Shown here in pieces: positions 23,516-35,620 of a stretch of 64,000 nt of DNA. The first letter of the stretch is position 1. Each line of letters begins with the position of its first letter. Origin of the DNA: Gnetum montanum (Eukaryota; Streptophyta; Gnetopsida; Gnetales; Gnetaceae); NCBI GenBank assembly GCA_015680685.1, contig MNCI01015499.1:2148159-2212158 (forward strand). The letters run 5' to 3'. The position numbers were made by a program, and so were the translations under genes. The notes below the pieces were generated by a model. It saw nothing but the letters and a program-made list of their open reading frames with translations, did no database searches and was not told the DNA's origin.

Positions 23516-25620
23516 AAAATTTTTCTGTGCTGGCATAGGTTAAAATTTTCTTAAGTGTTGGAGCTATTGTATATTTTACATCTTGTGGGACCTCAAAAGG
23601 TGCATCCTAAACTCTCCTAGAATCATATAGTTTGAATTTAGCAAAGTTGATAGTTTGACCCTAGGACCTCCAAAGTCAAAATTGTTCAATGTGTTGGAGA
23701 TGACATGATGTTAGATTGGGATTTCATTGATATTTCAACATAAAATGCCCCAAAATTAGCCTTGAGAGACAAATTTCTAGCCTTTAGAGGCCTCCAAGAA
23801 TCATTCAAAATCATATCCCAACTTTTTGGCATCAATTTTAACAACTTTGAAATAATCTTGGAAAAAGTCCAAAATTTCTTCTAAGTGTTACTAATGCTAA
23901 CACTGTTAGTGTTAGCATTGGCATTAGCACTAGTATCACTATATCAGGACTCTTGAATATTTTCAAAACTACATTTTGACATGCACAATGATCTCCTAGG
24001 ACCAAAATGACTCACTAGCAGCAATTTCAACAATCTAAGCTTCTAAAATTAGCAATTTTTTCAAGTTTCTTGAAACTTGGAAAATTGAACATTTTCATTG
24101 ATCATGAGATACTAGCAAGATTAAAACTCATCTTGGCATCTTTAAAATCATCCTGTACACTATGTTTGTAGCATTGCACTAGTTTACAAGTTTCTTGATG
24201 CTTTAGAATTACCATAGTGACTCATTTTGGGGTCAGTTTCAACCTTTCTAGAGTTAGAATTCTCAATTGGAAAAATGATCAAAATTTTTTCTAACTCTGA
24301 GAGCTGATATTAACATTGCTTTAGCATCAATATCACCATCATTAGGGCTTTTTAATCTTGCAAAAACTATGTTTTAATGTGTCATGGATCCTTGGGGCCA
24401 TCAGCAGTCATTTCAATACTCTAGGACTTCGAAAAAGGTTCATTTTAGTAGTTTTCTTGGCATCCCAGTGATCAACATTTGTGTCTAAGTATGAAGCATT
24501 AACAAGTATGAGACTCTTTCTTGAACCTTTAGAATTTCTCCTTGTGATTCCATTATGTTTTCCATCCTCAATATGTAGCATTTCATGACATTACAAGTCT
24601 CTCAACACTTATGGAGGTCACTTCTTTTTAAGTGCAATTTTAGCTTTCTAAGAGTTAGAATTTTTGACCTTAAACATATTTAAAAAATTTTCTACATCTG
24701 GTACTCATGCCAAAACTAATGCTAGAATTTGCATCACTTTGGTGAGCTCTCCAGTAGTACTCCAAAGTGTCAGACGTAGCTAGCTAGCATGCCTTAGCAT
24801 AGTCATTCAGTGCAACTACCTACTGTGCCTCAATGTATTTGTTTAGTGTGACTAGCTTTGTGACATCCCGTTCCCGAATGTCATAAAAATATGAATGCCT
24901 AATTTATTATATTCATCATGGATAACATATCAAAAAGATTATAAACACTTAAAAATGAATTAATTAGCAAATAAATAATTGATACTAAAGAATTAAGCAA
25001 GGAAAGAAAAATGGAAAAATTGTATTAATAAAATAGAGTACTATAACGCCCTTTTGGGTTGTCTTCCTATGCCACTTAAACCTTAGAGGTAATTCGGCAC
25101 TGCCACCATCGTTAGGCTATCCTACCAAAGGGGTGATCAGTCCCTTTTTGTCCTACTTCACCTGGCTCCTGTTACTCGCCTCTCTAGGCTATGCAACTCC
25201 ATGCCAACATGACCTCTAACCCCGACCTTAAATAGCATAGGTCAAACCCTTTTCCAAGGGGTACATGAATAGTCATAACTCCTCATAATGAGTTACCCCT
25301 TCATTAGAAGGTTAATTACATTGTTTACAATTGTTTCCACCCTTAACAAAGGATGGGATGTTACAAGTTTGGATAATTAGCATCAACATCGATGTTAGCA
25401 TCTTCAACATTGCCAATCTCAATGCAAAATTACTATTCTTAGCATTTGGCATCATGTCCTTATTTATTAGCTTCCTCAACATAATCTCAATAGCTTGCAA
25501 CATTAGTTCAAAGGTTAAATAAAGCTTTGGAGGTTCATTTTTCACACTTTGGAAAATTTACAAGATTTTCACTAAGTATTGGTGATGTTGATGCTACGTC
25601 AACATCAAGATCAATGTCAA
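23516..25620. repeat. Diverged tandem array, unit about 400-410 bp, interrupted by a solo LTR
   Basis: Units beginning TTCTAAGTGTT (23878), TTCTAACTCTG (24289) and TTCTACATCTG (24691) align along their length. Shared parts include ACTAT-TTTTGACATG/ATGTGTCATG, CATTACAAGT-TCT and TTTCTA-GAGTTAGAATT. An earlier partial unit starts near 23516. The last unit seems to continue after the solo LTR (25366-25620), with GTTAGCATC-rich sequence. No coding capacity. Confidence 0.6.
24859..25365. repeat. Solo LTR, chromovirus type (TGTGACATCCC...GGGATGTTACA)
   Basis: The ends are inverted repeats of 11 bp with one mismatch, typical of Tekay/Del-like chromovirus LTRs. Flanking 5-mers AGCTT and AGTTT form a target-site duplication with one C/T difference. 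No internal region is present, so unequal recombination between two LTRs probably removed the rest. It lies inside the tandem array. Confidence 0.85.
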
Positions 25621-26763
25621 CTTGACAAGTTATCATGTTTGCTGGAATTGAAGAAAAAAAATGTGAACTTAATGATAATTTACACTTAATCTCAAGTTCA
25701 ATTTTAGTAATCCTATGTTAAATTTAGTAACTTTGAACCTATAAATACAAGCTTAAAACATAAAATTCAAGTTGGATCTTTAGATATTTAAGCGCACTTG
25801 TTAGATTTTGAGAGATCTAAAGTACGAGCATCTACCTTCATTGCAACACCCATGTAATCTTTAATCACCTTTAGCAAGTTCAATAATAACTTCCAAAGAG
25901 ATTTTTTGGGCTTTTATGTCACTTTCTAGAGAGAGCCTTGACCAAAGCAACCTCATTTTAGGTCAAAATTGATTCTAGATCATGCATATAGCTTTTTCAG
26001 TAATAACCTAATGATTGAGAGGTTTAATTTCACTCTTTGAGTGCATATTTTCTCAAGATATAATCTTTTTGTATCAATTTTATCAGACTTACGTTTTTCT
26101 TCCATCACATGTAGTTTATCCTTCCTAGGAGGAAAACACTTCGACATTTATCAATAAAGCATTTTCATTATTTGAGAAAGATTCTAAGACCTTCCCCTCA
26201 TATTGTAGTATATTATCTTCATCATTTATTATTTATTTATTCATGTTCCATAGTTTTTATTCTCTCTCATATTGCAACATTCTATACTTAGTTAAACATT
26301 TTGCATTTTTATACTAAGTTACTTTTTCAAAAAAAAATCCCATTTTTTGGGAAGGGATCTAAGATCCTTCTCTCTACATAATAATACCATTATTTTAATA
26401 TTCTACATCCTTTTATATGAGTTTTATTCCATCATTTATACTCCGCTCCATACTTAGTTTATTTTCCCATAATCTATAGTAAGTCATTTTTCCAACAATT
26501 TTAAACTTAGTTATTTTTAACAATTAAAATTTTATTTTTGCATTATTCTCCTATGGGTCCTAGTTTATGTGTAGTAGGATAAGTCCATATTTGATTAGAG
26601 GTTCATTATCATTGATATATCAAGTGTTATATTGATCTAAAGACCATATTTGACTGTGTGCTAAGTTTTTTTGACACTTAGTTCATGATGGTATCCTTGT
26701 AGGAATAAAAAGAACATTTATGCGGGAACAATGCCCTAAATAATATATTTCTTTTTTAAGAAC
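25621..26763. other. AT-rich DNA beside the chromovirus RT remnant
   Basis: At 26700-26763 the minus strand still shows a KKEIYYLGHC-like piece, the end of the RT of element E. To its left I recognise no RNase H or integrase. A weak duplication of about 176 bp is visible (around 26170-26330 and 26345-26510, sharing GATCTAAGA-CCTTC-like words). Confidence 0.4.
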
Positions 26764-27375
26764 TTATTTAGAAAGTTTTCCTTTTAACTTATGATTTTGC
26801 ACTAGGCTCATTACTTGTTTTAAATAGGAAATATGATCTTCTCTTATCTTAGAATAAGCAAATATATCATCCATAAATACTATCACAAAATTGTTCAAAT
26901 AATCATGAGAAATATTATTCATTAAAGTCATAAAGTTAAAGGTAGCTAGTGCATTAGTTAAACCAAAGGACAAAATAACAAATTCATGTAATCCATACTT
27001 TCTTCAAAATGATGTCTTCTCAATCTAAGTGGATTTTATTTTGATTTGATGATTCCCTAATTAAGATCAATCTTTAAAAGATATGTTGCAACAAATAATT
27101 GATCAAATAAGTTGTTTATTCTAGGTAATAAATACATCGTCTTTTTTGTAACCCAATTTAAAGCTTAAAAATCAATACAAAGATGCAAAATTCTATCCTT
27201 TCTTTAATAAATAATATTAGTACTTCCTAAGGTGATACACTAGCTCTATCTTATCCTTATTAATTAGATGAATTTGTGTCTTGAGTTCCTTGACAGATTA
27301 CCTATATGATGCCTTAAATACTTACTTTGTCACTAGTATAACCTCTATTGCACATTCTAATTTATGTTTTATGGG
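26764..27375 (-). pseudogene. pol: Chromovirus-type reverse transcriptase remnant, element E
   Basis: The minus strand reads, in order, PIKHKLECAIEVI, ILHLCIDF, ALNWVTKK, YLLPRINNLFDQLFVATYLL and, in the open piece 26764-26973, MSFGLTNALATFNFMT and FVIVFMDDIFAYSK. This is a chromovirus-like RT and not the Athila-like type of elements A, B and D. The FMDD box is intact, but frameshifts and stops lie upstream. The sequence stops at 27375, where the LTR of element D begins; the upstream part of the same polyprotein resumes at 47141. Confidence 0.83.
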
Positions 27376-28203
27376 TGATGAATCTTCATCAATGGGTTGC
27401 ATCGATTGACATGCATTGACACATACCTATCAACGCATGATCTGATGCATTGATGTGGCATTTGAGTTTGCTTATATAAATGTATGCACTCATCACATTT
27501 ATGACATCATGAAGTCAATAACTTAGGGAATTTCTTGCAATTTTTTTCTACAAAAGTTAGAATATTTTCTAAATGCTTGTAGTAGGAGTAAAGAACTGTA
27601 TGAATCATTATTCAAGCATTGATGTACCTGGACACTTTAGTGTGATGGCAATAAAGATGAACTTTTTGAAATACCTTGCAGCATTTGAAAATAGCTTAAT
27701 GCTTACTTTAATGCACTTTAATATTCATGTAGTTTACTTCCATGTCCTTAGTCAATTAAATAATATTAATTAATCCACATAAGTATGACCACCTCGAACA
27801 TAACATTAACACTTAGTAATCCTAGTAGTGCTGGCACTTGGTAACCCAGCAGCATTGTAATGTGTTTAGGATGCCTATGATAGGTGGGACCGAATACTTG
27901 TGTTAGGAAATAGCTTAAGGAATTAGATAGTTTATTATGTTAATTAATACTTAATTACTCTATTTTACACTTAGGATAAAATAGATAGAACATATAAAAT
28001 TATAAAAATCATGTGTCTTGGTTACACTTAACCATACACTTGTACTTTCACAAGTGGAACCAAGAAGACAACAATTGTGTCCTGAGGTTCACCACCTAGA
28101 TAATGTGCATCTAGAGAACTAAAGTCTATGGAATTTGATTGGATCACTAAGTGAACACTTGTGATTTGTATGGTTGGTCATAGGGTATACTTGCTACTCA
28201 TCA
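27376..28203 (+). repeat. 5' LTR of element D
   Basis: It begins TGATGAATCTTC and ends CTACTCATCA. A TATA box (TATATAAA) is at 27475-27482. The U3 before it has GATTGACATGCATTGA and GATGCATTGATG words in place of the GATATCG palindromes of B, C and F. It aligns fully with 46313-47140. Confidence 0.93.
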
Positions 28204-28204
28204 T

Positions 28205-28223
28205 TGGCACCATTGCTAGAGAC
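28205..28223 (+). promoter_or_regulatory. Primer-binding site (tRNA-Asp) of element D
   Basis: TGGCACCATTGCTAGAGAC follows the LTR after one base. The tRNA-Asp complement would be TGGCGCCGTTGCCGGGGAC; the differences are transitions. Confidence 0.82.
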
Positions 28224-28350
28224 TTTAGTTAGCTACGTGTGCTACCTAGGAAGTTAGTGAAATTATTCAATGATGTTGTAATGAACCCTAAAGTTGAAAT
28301 CATTAAAAAAAATAATAAACAAATGCACAATGTTTCTCTTAAGCACTAAC

Positions 28351-30760
28351 ATGGCTTCTTCTTGTAGGGGAAACTCCCCACCACTCTCTACAAGCAATTC
28401 CAATGAACAAGGTCCCAAAGGCCACAAGATGCTAGTGCCCTAATAATTTAAGGTGGTCTACAAGCATCTAGATGAATACACTCTAGACTTCACCTTCATC
28501 CTTCATCAGGATGAGTAGCTACGGTGGAGGGGCATGGAAGGCAATATTGTGCTACCTCTTGATCGATTTGTTCCTATGATGCTATTGAACAATCTTATTT
28601 AGTTGGGCATTGTAGGAATTAACTTTGAGTATGAAGTGCAAGATCATGCATATTAGGATTATAATCCCATAGAGGTACAAAAAAAGAAATATTGATTGAT
28701 GAAAGCATGATATGAGGCCTCAACAGGAAAATAGGGCCATACCCGCTTGATCCTATAACCACATAAGAAGGCAGAGGACTTCTTCTTGGGGACCTCTCAA
28801 TACATAGATTCTCCTCCTCTCTTTGATGATAAGACACCTGACCGGTGACTGTAGTCCACTATGGATAACCTTGGCTTTGGAAAGAATGGATCCCATGATT
28901 GGGGGGCCTTGAATGGGGGCAGATAAGGCGGGAGTAAGGATAAGCACCATGACAAGAAAAAACATGGTGACCATGGTAGGGACTAAAGGAGAAGAAGTAG
29001 TAGACACCACACTAATGGTGGCTTCCCTCACTCTTTGCCTTCTTCATCCTCATCATCTTCCTCCTCTGACTTCAATAAGAGTTGCAAAGGTAACAAGGAT
29101 CATGATGGGGGTGAATGATGGGATTGAGATGATTGTCGATCCTATTGTAATGATAGAGATCATGGGCAATTAAGGGAAGATCATCACAAAGAAAGAAGGG
29201 ACAGTTGGATTTTTCATAAGCATCATGGCCATGAGAGGGACCACCAGGATTGCTATGATTATGAAAAGCCCCCGTTGATAACAAGAAACATGTTAAACAT
29301 TGTAGAGGGTATTAGGATTTCAATAAGGCACATGAAGAACAAATGAATCAAATGGTTGGATATGAATAATATCTCCAAGTTTGAAGGGGGATATAATTCA
29401 GATTTACAAAATCATCTACAAGCCTTCCACAATGCTTGTGCCTTACAGAATGTGAAAAATGAGCAGCAAAAGTTGAAGTTGTTTCCCAAGACACTCATCA
29501 AGGAAGCTAAAAGTTGGTACTAGTCCTTGGAATAATAATTCATTCAGAGGTGGAGTATGATGATTGAATTGTTCAATAACAAGTATCAAATGTACTCTTG
29601 AATGGCCAACTTGAGAAGGTAGATCCAAGGATAGAAATAAGGAACACATGAATCCTTAGATGTGGCCATGGATAGGTACTATTCCTTATTGCACCAATGC
29701 CTAGGCCATGGTTATTCTTAAAGGGATCAACTGTGTCACATCATAGATGGGCTCTAAACTAAAATGAGGAGAACTCTTAGGGTCTATGCCCAAGGGAGGC
29801 TTTCAAAGCTAAGGGCCCATTAGATCCAAAGGCTAGTTGAGCAAGTGGCTAAAGAAGAGGGGGAACTAAAAAAGAGAGAAATTGCAGCAGAGTACAACAA
29901 GGATCCCTACCTTTGCAAGAGGGAGATCCATTTCTATGATAATGAGGAGGAGGCACCACTTGATGAAGTGGCACAATGAAAAACCTTTCCAATTCAAAAG
30001 TTTATACTTAACATATCAACTAGGATTGACTAAATGTGGGACTCCTTGGATGAAAAATTCCAAACTACTCTAAGAATTGCTAAGGAGAATAGAGACTAAG
30101 GAGGTAGTGAACATAACAGAAAAAAGAAAAAAGAAAAGCTAAACATGTCCATCATAAGGGTAAAGGCAAAGTTGCTATAGTAGAAGAGGTTGTGGTTTTT
30201 GAAACAGATGATGATGGGTGTGAAATTTATTAATATGAACATCCTAAGGAATGTTGCTTAATTATGTCACACTAGCAGGAATTTAAGGTGTATGCATTGA
30301 ATCTTAAATTGGACAAATGGTAGCACCTAAGAGGTTGCCTTATACCCAAGGAAACTATCAGCAGTTTCACCAACAATCCTACTATCCAAGTGGAGCACCA
30401 ACTTAGCCTTATGAGTACTATCAGTAGTGGCAACACCCAAAGTCATAGGGGATGCCATCGTTAAGGTAGAAATACCCTTACCACTAGCTAGATCTATATG
30501 AGTTCTACATTTAGAAACCTATCTCTCCACGTGTCTCTTCTAGTCACACTTCCTTCCAACACCACTACTATGCTCCTAAATATGACAGAGCATCACATCC
30601 AAAGGGGGAGTTCCCATTTCCTTATCACCCTCCTCATCCTTCCAATCCTACACCTTTGTCCTCAAATCCTTTATTGTGCACTCCATCTATGCAAGGAGAA
30701 ATACCAACCCTATTGTAGCAAAGAAATGCCACAATGGTTGTGAACTTATAGCCGGCTCCT
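28351..30760 (+). pseudogene. gag: gag, element D
   Basis: The start is inferred at the ATG at 28351 (MASSCRGNSPPLS), parallel to the starts in A, B and C. Core pieces at 29280-29860 read WLDMNNISKFEGG, HLQAFHNACALQN, KLKLFPKTLIKEAKSWY and YAQGRLSKLR. An acidic stretch with EEVVVFETDDDGCEIY leads to the zinc-knuckle-like motif (30219-30272), then a Pro/Tyr-rich tail. There are many stops; some open pieces in other frames (28913-29173) are shadows. Confidence 0.8.
30219..30272 (+). other. Zinc-knuckle-like motif of gag, element D
   Basis: The codons read C-E-I-Y-stop-Y-E-H-P-K-E-C-C-L-I-M-S-H, the same layout as in A, B, C and F. Confidence 0.65.
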
Positions 30761-30929
30761 TAGCCAAGTGGTTTTGAAACTAAGCCTTGAAAAAGACCAT
30801 TCTTCATAACCAATAGTCCAACAAAGCCCTGATAGACACTTGTGAATACTGATCCTATTTCTCCTACTTGCTTTGAAATTTCTCTCAAGAATCCTTCAAA
30901 TTAAACTGCTCCAAAACTACACACTATAA

Positions 30930-31470
30930 TGTTGACCCACATAGTCACTGAATGGATAAAGGCTAACCACCTACCCAAGAAGAGATCTAATTTTAGAGTT
31001 TCCTCATCTACCTACAAATCATAGGAAATGAACCTTATAAGGCTTTTCTAAACTTAGGATCTAGAGTTAACTTGATATTACAAGAGATGTACAAAGCTTG
31101 GAACTTGCCTCCACTTAAAACGAGCAACATTTTCTTAGAGTTGATGGATCAATCCATCATTATCCCCTTGGGATTAGTGGAGGAAATTGTGACCACCATC
31201 TGTGGGTGGTCCTATCCTGCTGACTTGCTGGTGATCTATGTTGATAACTGCAAGAGGTACTTTCCTATCATTATGGGAAGAGCATGGCTGAGTACCATTG
31301 ATACATGGTTGGGGATAAGAGACCCCTTTTTGGAGATTTTCAAGGAGAATGAATTTGGTAAGATCAAGAAGAAGTCCATTTCATGCATCATGTATAGTGA
31401 CACAGGGTGTGACTACGTGCAGAAATTTTGGATTGTAAAATGCACAACACTCAAAGCATCTAGGTAGTAT
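30930..31470 (+). pseudogene. pol: Aspartic protease, element D
   Basis: The open piece 31072-31467 contains MYKAWNLPPLKTSN, IPLGLVEEIVTTICGWSYPA and FPIIMGRAWLSTIDTW. Just before it the active site reads AFLNLGSRVNLILQEMY, where C has ALLDSGSGVNLISREMY: the catalytic Asp is Asn and the Ser is Leu. It is followed by the KKSISCIMYSDTGCD segment and a linker toward RT. Confidence 0.8.
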
Positions 31471-31889
31471 CTAGATGTCACAGAAATTCAAAGCTACATG
31501 TATGTAGTAGCCACAAAACATGAGGACACCCATAGAGAGTAGCTCAACACTATGCATGGAACCCACTAAGAGCCTCATGAGCTCTTATGTAGAAAGCATG
31601 TTCTAACTAGAGTAGATCCATTGCTAACTCTTTGAAAAATAAGGCAAAATCAATTGACAAGAGTTGGAGATCTCTGAAACATTTAAGCAAGAGCCCCTTG
31701 ATTGAAAGCTCTACCGGTTGGGATGGAATATGTCTTTCTAAATAATGACAAGTTGGTTATCATCAATGTCAATCTTACTCCCTTGTAGACAAAGAAGATA
31801 TTAAAAGTTGTTAACAAGTGGCCAACAGCCTTTGCTTGGTCATATCATGAGCTCATAGGAATCAATCCTATGATATGCTAGCATACAAT

Positions 31890-32770
31890 CTATACAGAAT
31901 GCTCCATAAAACCAAAGAGATAGCTATAAAAAAGAGGTTAAACCCCAAGCTTAAATAGATCATCAAGGAAGAAATTAAGAAACTCCTCAAGGCAGGGTTC
32001 ATTTATCCCATTGTGGATAGTAAGTAGGTTAGTCCACTTGTCATAGTACCAAAGACAGAAGGCAAGTGAAGGATCTGTATTGATTTTCGATTGTTGAACA
32101 TGACAACTTACAAGGATCACTTTCTATTGTCATTTGTTGACTAAGTGTTGGACACAATCGTATGGCATTACTACTATAGCTTTTTGGACAATTACAATGG
32201 TTATAAGAAAATCCATATGGCACTGAAGGATTAGGCCAAAACAACATTTACAAGTCCCTAGGGGATAGGAAGATGCCCTTCATCTTGTGCAATGCTCTTG
32301 CTATATTTTAATGATTGGCCTCAACATCTTTCAACAACAGATTGATAGCAAGGTGGAGGTTTTCATGGATGACTTCTTCACCTGTGAGGCTACTTTTGAG
32401 CAAGCCTTAGACCATCTCGAGCATGTGCTCAAATGATGTGTGGAGACCAACCTTAGGTAGAAGAGCCATTTGATGGTCCAAGATGGAATTATCTTAGGGT
32501 AATGTATTTCTAACAAGGAGATCAAGGTATACTTGACAAAGATAAGGGTCATTCAAAGAATCACCAAACAACTTGAAACTATTAAATATGTGTGGTGATT
32601 CCTTGGATACACTGGTTATTATAGGTGATTTATTGAGAACTTTTCAAAATTTTCCAAACCATTGGTAGAGCTCATAAAGAAGGATCCACTGTTTGTCTAG
32701 ACTCATAAATGTGAGCATGTATTCCAACACCTCAATTAGAAGCTCATAGAAACACCAATCCTATGAGGTC
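31890..32770 (+). pseudogene. pol: Reverse transcriptase, element D
   Basis: Pieces read EEIKKLLKAGFIYPIVDS, VSPLVIVPKTEGK, RICIDFRLLN, YYYSFLDNYNGYKKIHM and, in a second frame after a frameshift near 32260, KVEVFMDDFFTCEATFEQA. Both catalytic motifs (FLD and FMDD) are intact, unlike in A and B, but stops and the frameshift inactivate it. The region matching GLCNAPATFQ around 32285-32320 is damaged. Confidence 0.82.
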
Positions 32771-33080
32771 TAGATTGGTATAGACCATTTCATATCATAA
32801 TATATGGATTCAACTATGTGTTAGGTGCCATGCTTACATAACTGGACAATCAGAAATATCCTTATTATATCCACTATAAAAGAAAGATATTTATGGGTAC
32901 ACAACTGAATTAAACCATCATTGAAAAAGAACTCATGGTAGTGGTGTATGCTTTAGAGAAATTCAGGCACTATGTGCTTGGATATAATGTGTTTGTGCAC
33001 ATGGACCATAGTGCTATTAGGTTCCTCATGAAAAAACTAATGGTGAGCCCCCATGTTATATGGTGGCTAGTGATTTCTTT
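32771..33080 (+). pseudogene. pol: RNase H domain, element D (C-terminus deleted)
   Basis: Pieces read YPYYIHYKRK, TIIEKELMVVVYALEKF and MDHSAIRFLMKKLMVSPHVI. After WWLVI at about 33075 the sequence passes directly to integrase (FTRSNISWRL-like, matching FLHQVKHFME in A). The C-terminal part of RNase H (DHLSRL region) and the connector present in A and B, about 280 bp, are therefore missing. Confidence 0.82.
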
Positions 33081-34260
33081 ACCAGGTCAAACATTTCATG
33101 GAGATTATTGTCAACCTTTACAAGGTTTATGTAGATGGCCTAGTTACATGGTACATTCCTAATGCTGGTCAATTACAAGTCCTCCAAGATGCACCTAAGG
33201 ATCCTTGTGGGAACCACATGAAGATCGCTATGCTAGGAGATGAACAATCATTAAGATCCACATGGCAAGATATTATTGGCCAATACATTATAAGGATGTC
33301 CATCATTTCATCTGCTCCTCTAATCAATGCCAACGAGATGAAGGGATGACTTCTAGTATGGAAGGGTCCCAACAATGAATCCAACTACTGGATCCTTCTG
33401 ACCTCTAGGAAATTGACTTTATGGAACCCATCAATCCCATGTCCAATGGGAAGGCCAACATAATTGTGGCTATTGACTACTACATGAAATAAGTAAAAGC
33501 TATAGCTATCATTGACTGTACATCCTCTACAATGGCCTAGTTTTTACTATAATATGATGTAAATAGGTTTGGTATGCCAAGGGCACTTATTTCTTATAAT
33601 GGGACATGCTTCAAGAGCATCAGTTTTTGTAAACTTATGCAATGCTAGGGAGTTGAGCATAAATTAACAAATCCATACCACCTCCAAGCTAATAGTCAAG
33701 CTAAAGTTACAAATAGGGAGATAACCAAAATACTAACATGCACTATTAGTAAATATAGGAGAGACTGAAGCTCTAAACTCAATGATGTCCTTTGGGCTTA
33801 TCATTCCACTTGGAAACTCCCTATTGGATACTCTCCCTATGAGCTCATGTACGAGAAGCTTCCAACACTTCCTATCCAAGCAAAGCTCTATACACTATTA
33901 AGCACATGTGACCTCAACTTGGATCTAAGTTTAGCATAGAAAAAACAACTAATGAAACTCAACATGATAGATGAGAATCGATTAGTGGCCCTATCATCTA
34001 ATGAAGTACACAAGGCATACAACAAATAGCAATATGCCCTAAGGATTAGAAAAGAAAAATTTCAATTAGGAGATAAGGTGCTCTATTGGAATCCCATGCA
34101 CATACCCCAAAAACCTAATTTTCAAATGTCATGGAAAGGTCCTTATATCATTCATGAAACCTTTTCATTTAGGATCATGTTAATCCACCAACTTGATAGC
34201 CAAAATAAGAAATTGTTATCAACACTCAACAAATCAATCCTTTGCATAAACACCAAGTAA
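33081..34260 (+). pseudogene. pol: Integrase, element D
   Basis: The N-terminal region (33098-33349) reads LYKVYVDGLVTWYIPNAGQ and LQDAPKDPCGNH. The core holds the first Asp (VAIDYYMK). The second is changed (ISYNGT, expected D-N-G-T). At the third position SQAKVTNREI has Lys where Glu is expected. The C-terminal part is well kept: LWAYHSTWKTPIGYSPYELM, FQLGDKVLYWNPMHIPQKP and MSWKGPYIIHETF, ending near 34260. Two of three catalytic residues are lost. Confidence 0.85.
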
Positions 34261-34327
34261 CCAGTGCACATAATGTCTCAATAGACAAATAAGCACACTC
34301 AATCTTTTGAATCTTCTCCTTCCAACT

Positions 34328-34351
34328 CAGTCGTGGGGGAGATGGCCATCC
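34328..34351 (+). promoter_or_regulatory. Internal polypurine tract, element D
   Basis: CAGTCGTGGGGGAGATGGCC lies just after integrase and about 12 kb from the 3' LTR in the present assembly (about 4.9 kb before element C inserted). It shares CAGTCGTGGGGG with the terminal tract of F. Confidence 0.65.
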
Positions 34352-35620
34352 ATGCTAACGTCAAACAAAGTGGCTCCTCAATTTTTAAATTTTTTTATTT
34401 TACATCATTTTTAGTACATTTTTCATTTTCATGGATATCTTACAATTTTTTCTATATGTTGCTTTATTGGAATTTTTCTTACACCCTTATTTTTCTTAGT
34501 TGCTATCAGGACTTGGTACAAGCTACAGTTGCTATTGATGATGGTTTAAACTTTATTGATTACTTGATTGCAAATGGCTAGATCTAATTTTGGAATTTTG
34601 ATCTTTACGAACGAAACATTGATTCTTTTCATGTTAATAGGCAATGGACCCACATCATCCATCATTCCACTAAACTCTATGGTGCTTCCTTGTTTTGGAA
34701 ATATGAGATCCCTTATTAATAGCAACTTATATTGAAGTGGTGACCTTTTTATTTTCCAAGCTTTTGAAAAATTAAGTGGATTGACAAGGGTGTGAACTCA
34801 AAGGAATTTGTCACTTGAGTACCTACCTACCATTTGAGTTACATAAGTGTTCCCATGGACTTCTCACCATTCTGTTGTTAACCAATCACAAGAACCAAAG
34901 TCTTTGCATGGTGTGGTTTCCATCTAGAAAAAAAATGAGGATGGGAATTCAAAGCACATACCTTAGACACAATAATAGGCTACAAGCATTGATTATGGGG
35001 CTAGAAAGACATGTTACGCATGCCTGAAGACGCCCCTCTAACTAAGGTTCTTTTCACTTCCTGCTTCTATTTTTTTCTTCTTTAGGAATGATGAGTAGTT
35101 TGTGGGGATGTTCTTGTTTCTTAGAAGGTGAAATGGTCTAAAGTATCAATGCAAAGTCACTAGAAGTGGATGGTCTTGATTCAAACTAATTAAGGAAGTT
35201 CTCAAATCCTAATTAATCATATCTACCACAAGGGACTTCACATGACCACCATGGGGAACTCTATTCCATGTTCTCTCTCATCCATTACTTCTTTCCAATA
35301 ACCACCTTACTTCCTCTTTTCATGATTGTTTTAATGGATTCATTAGTAAACAATTGAAATTATTTAATGACTTCTTTTTGTATTTGGTCTTTAATGATCC
35401 ACAACCATTTATCATCGTTGGGGTTCATGGACTCCTTGGTTTAAGGGCATATAAGGGCATTAAGAACATGAGCCTACTATGGGAAGGACCCACTTGCATA
35501 CTCCTTAGTTGGGTTGATTAAATTCCTTCTCCCTTATCCATCTTGCTCTCAAATCCTACACATTCTACATTGATTACATCTAGTTTTGTACTTCTTGGCT
35601 AGTGATCTCCAAGTCAAATC
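34352..35620 (+). other. Noncoding 3' region of element D
   Basis: It corresponds to 9406-11398 of B in reverse orientation: a T-rich stretch, a stem-loop (34900-34968), and the conserved block in changed form (35472-35496, GCCTACTATGGGAAGGACCC). No convincing ORF. Confidence 0.65.
34900..34968 (+). ncRNA. Predicted stem-loop, element D
   Basis: GTCT pairs with AGAC, GGTGTG with CACATA (imperfect), and TTTCCAT with ATGGGAA (one wobble). It is homologous to the two structures in B and the one in C. Confidence 0.55.

Noticed and set aside
31938-32552. Minus-strand ORFs over the RT of D
   Set aside because: Shadows of the plus-strand RT, which shows FLD and FMDD motifs.
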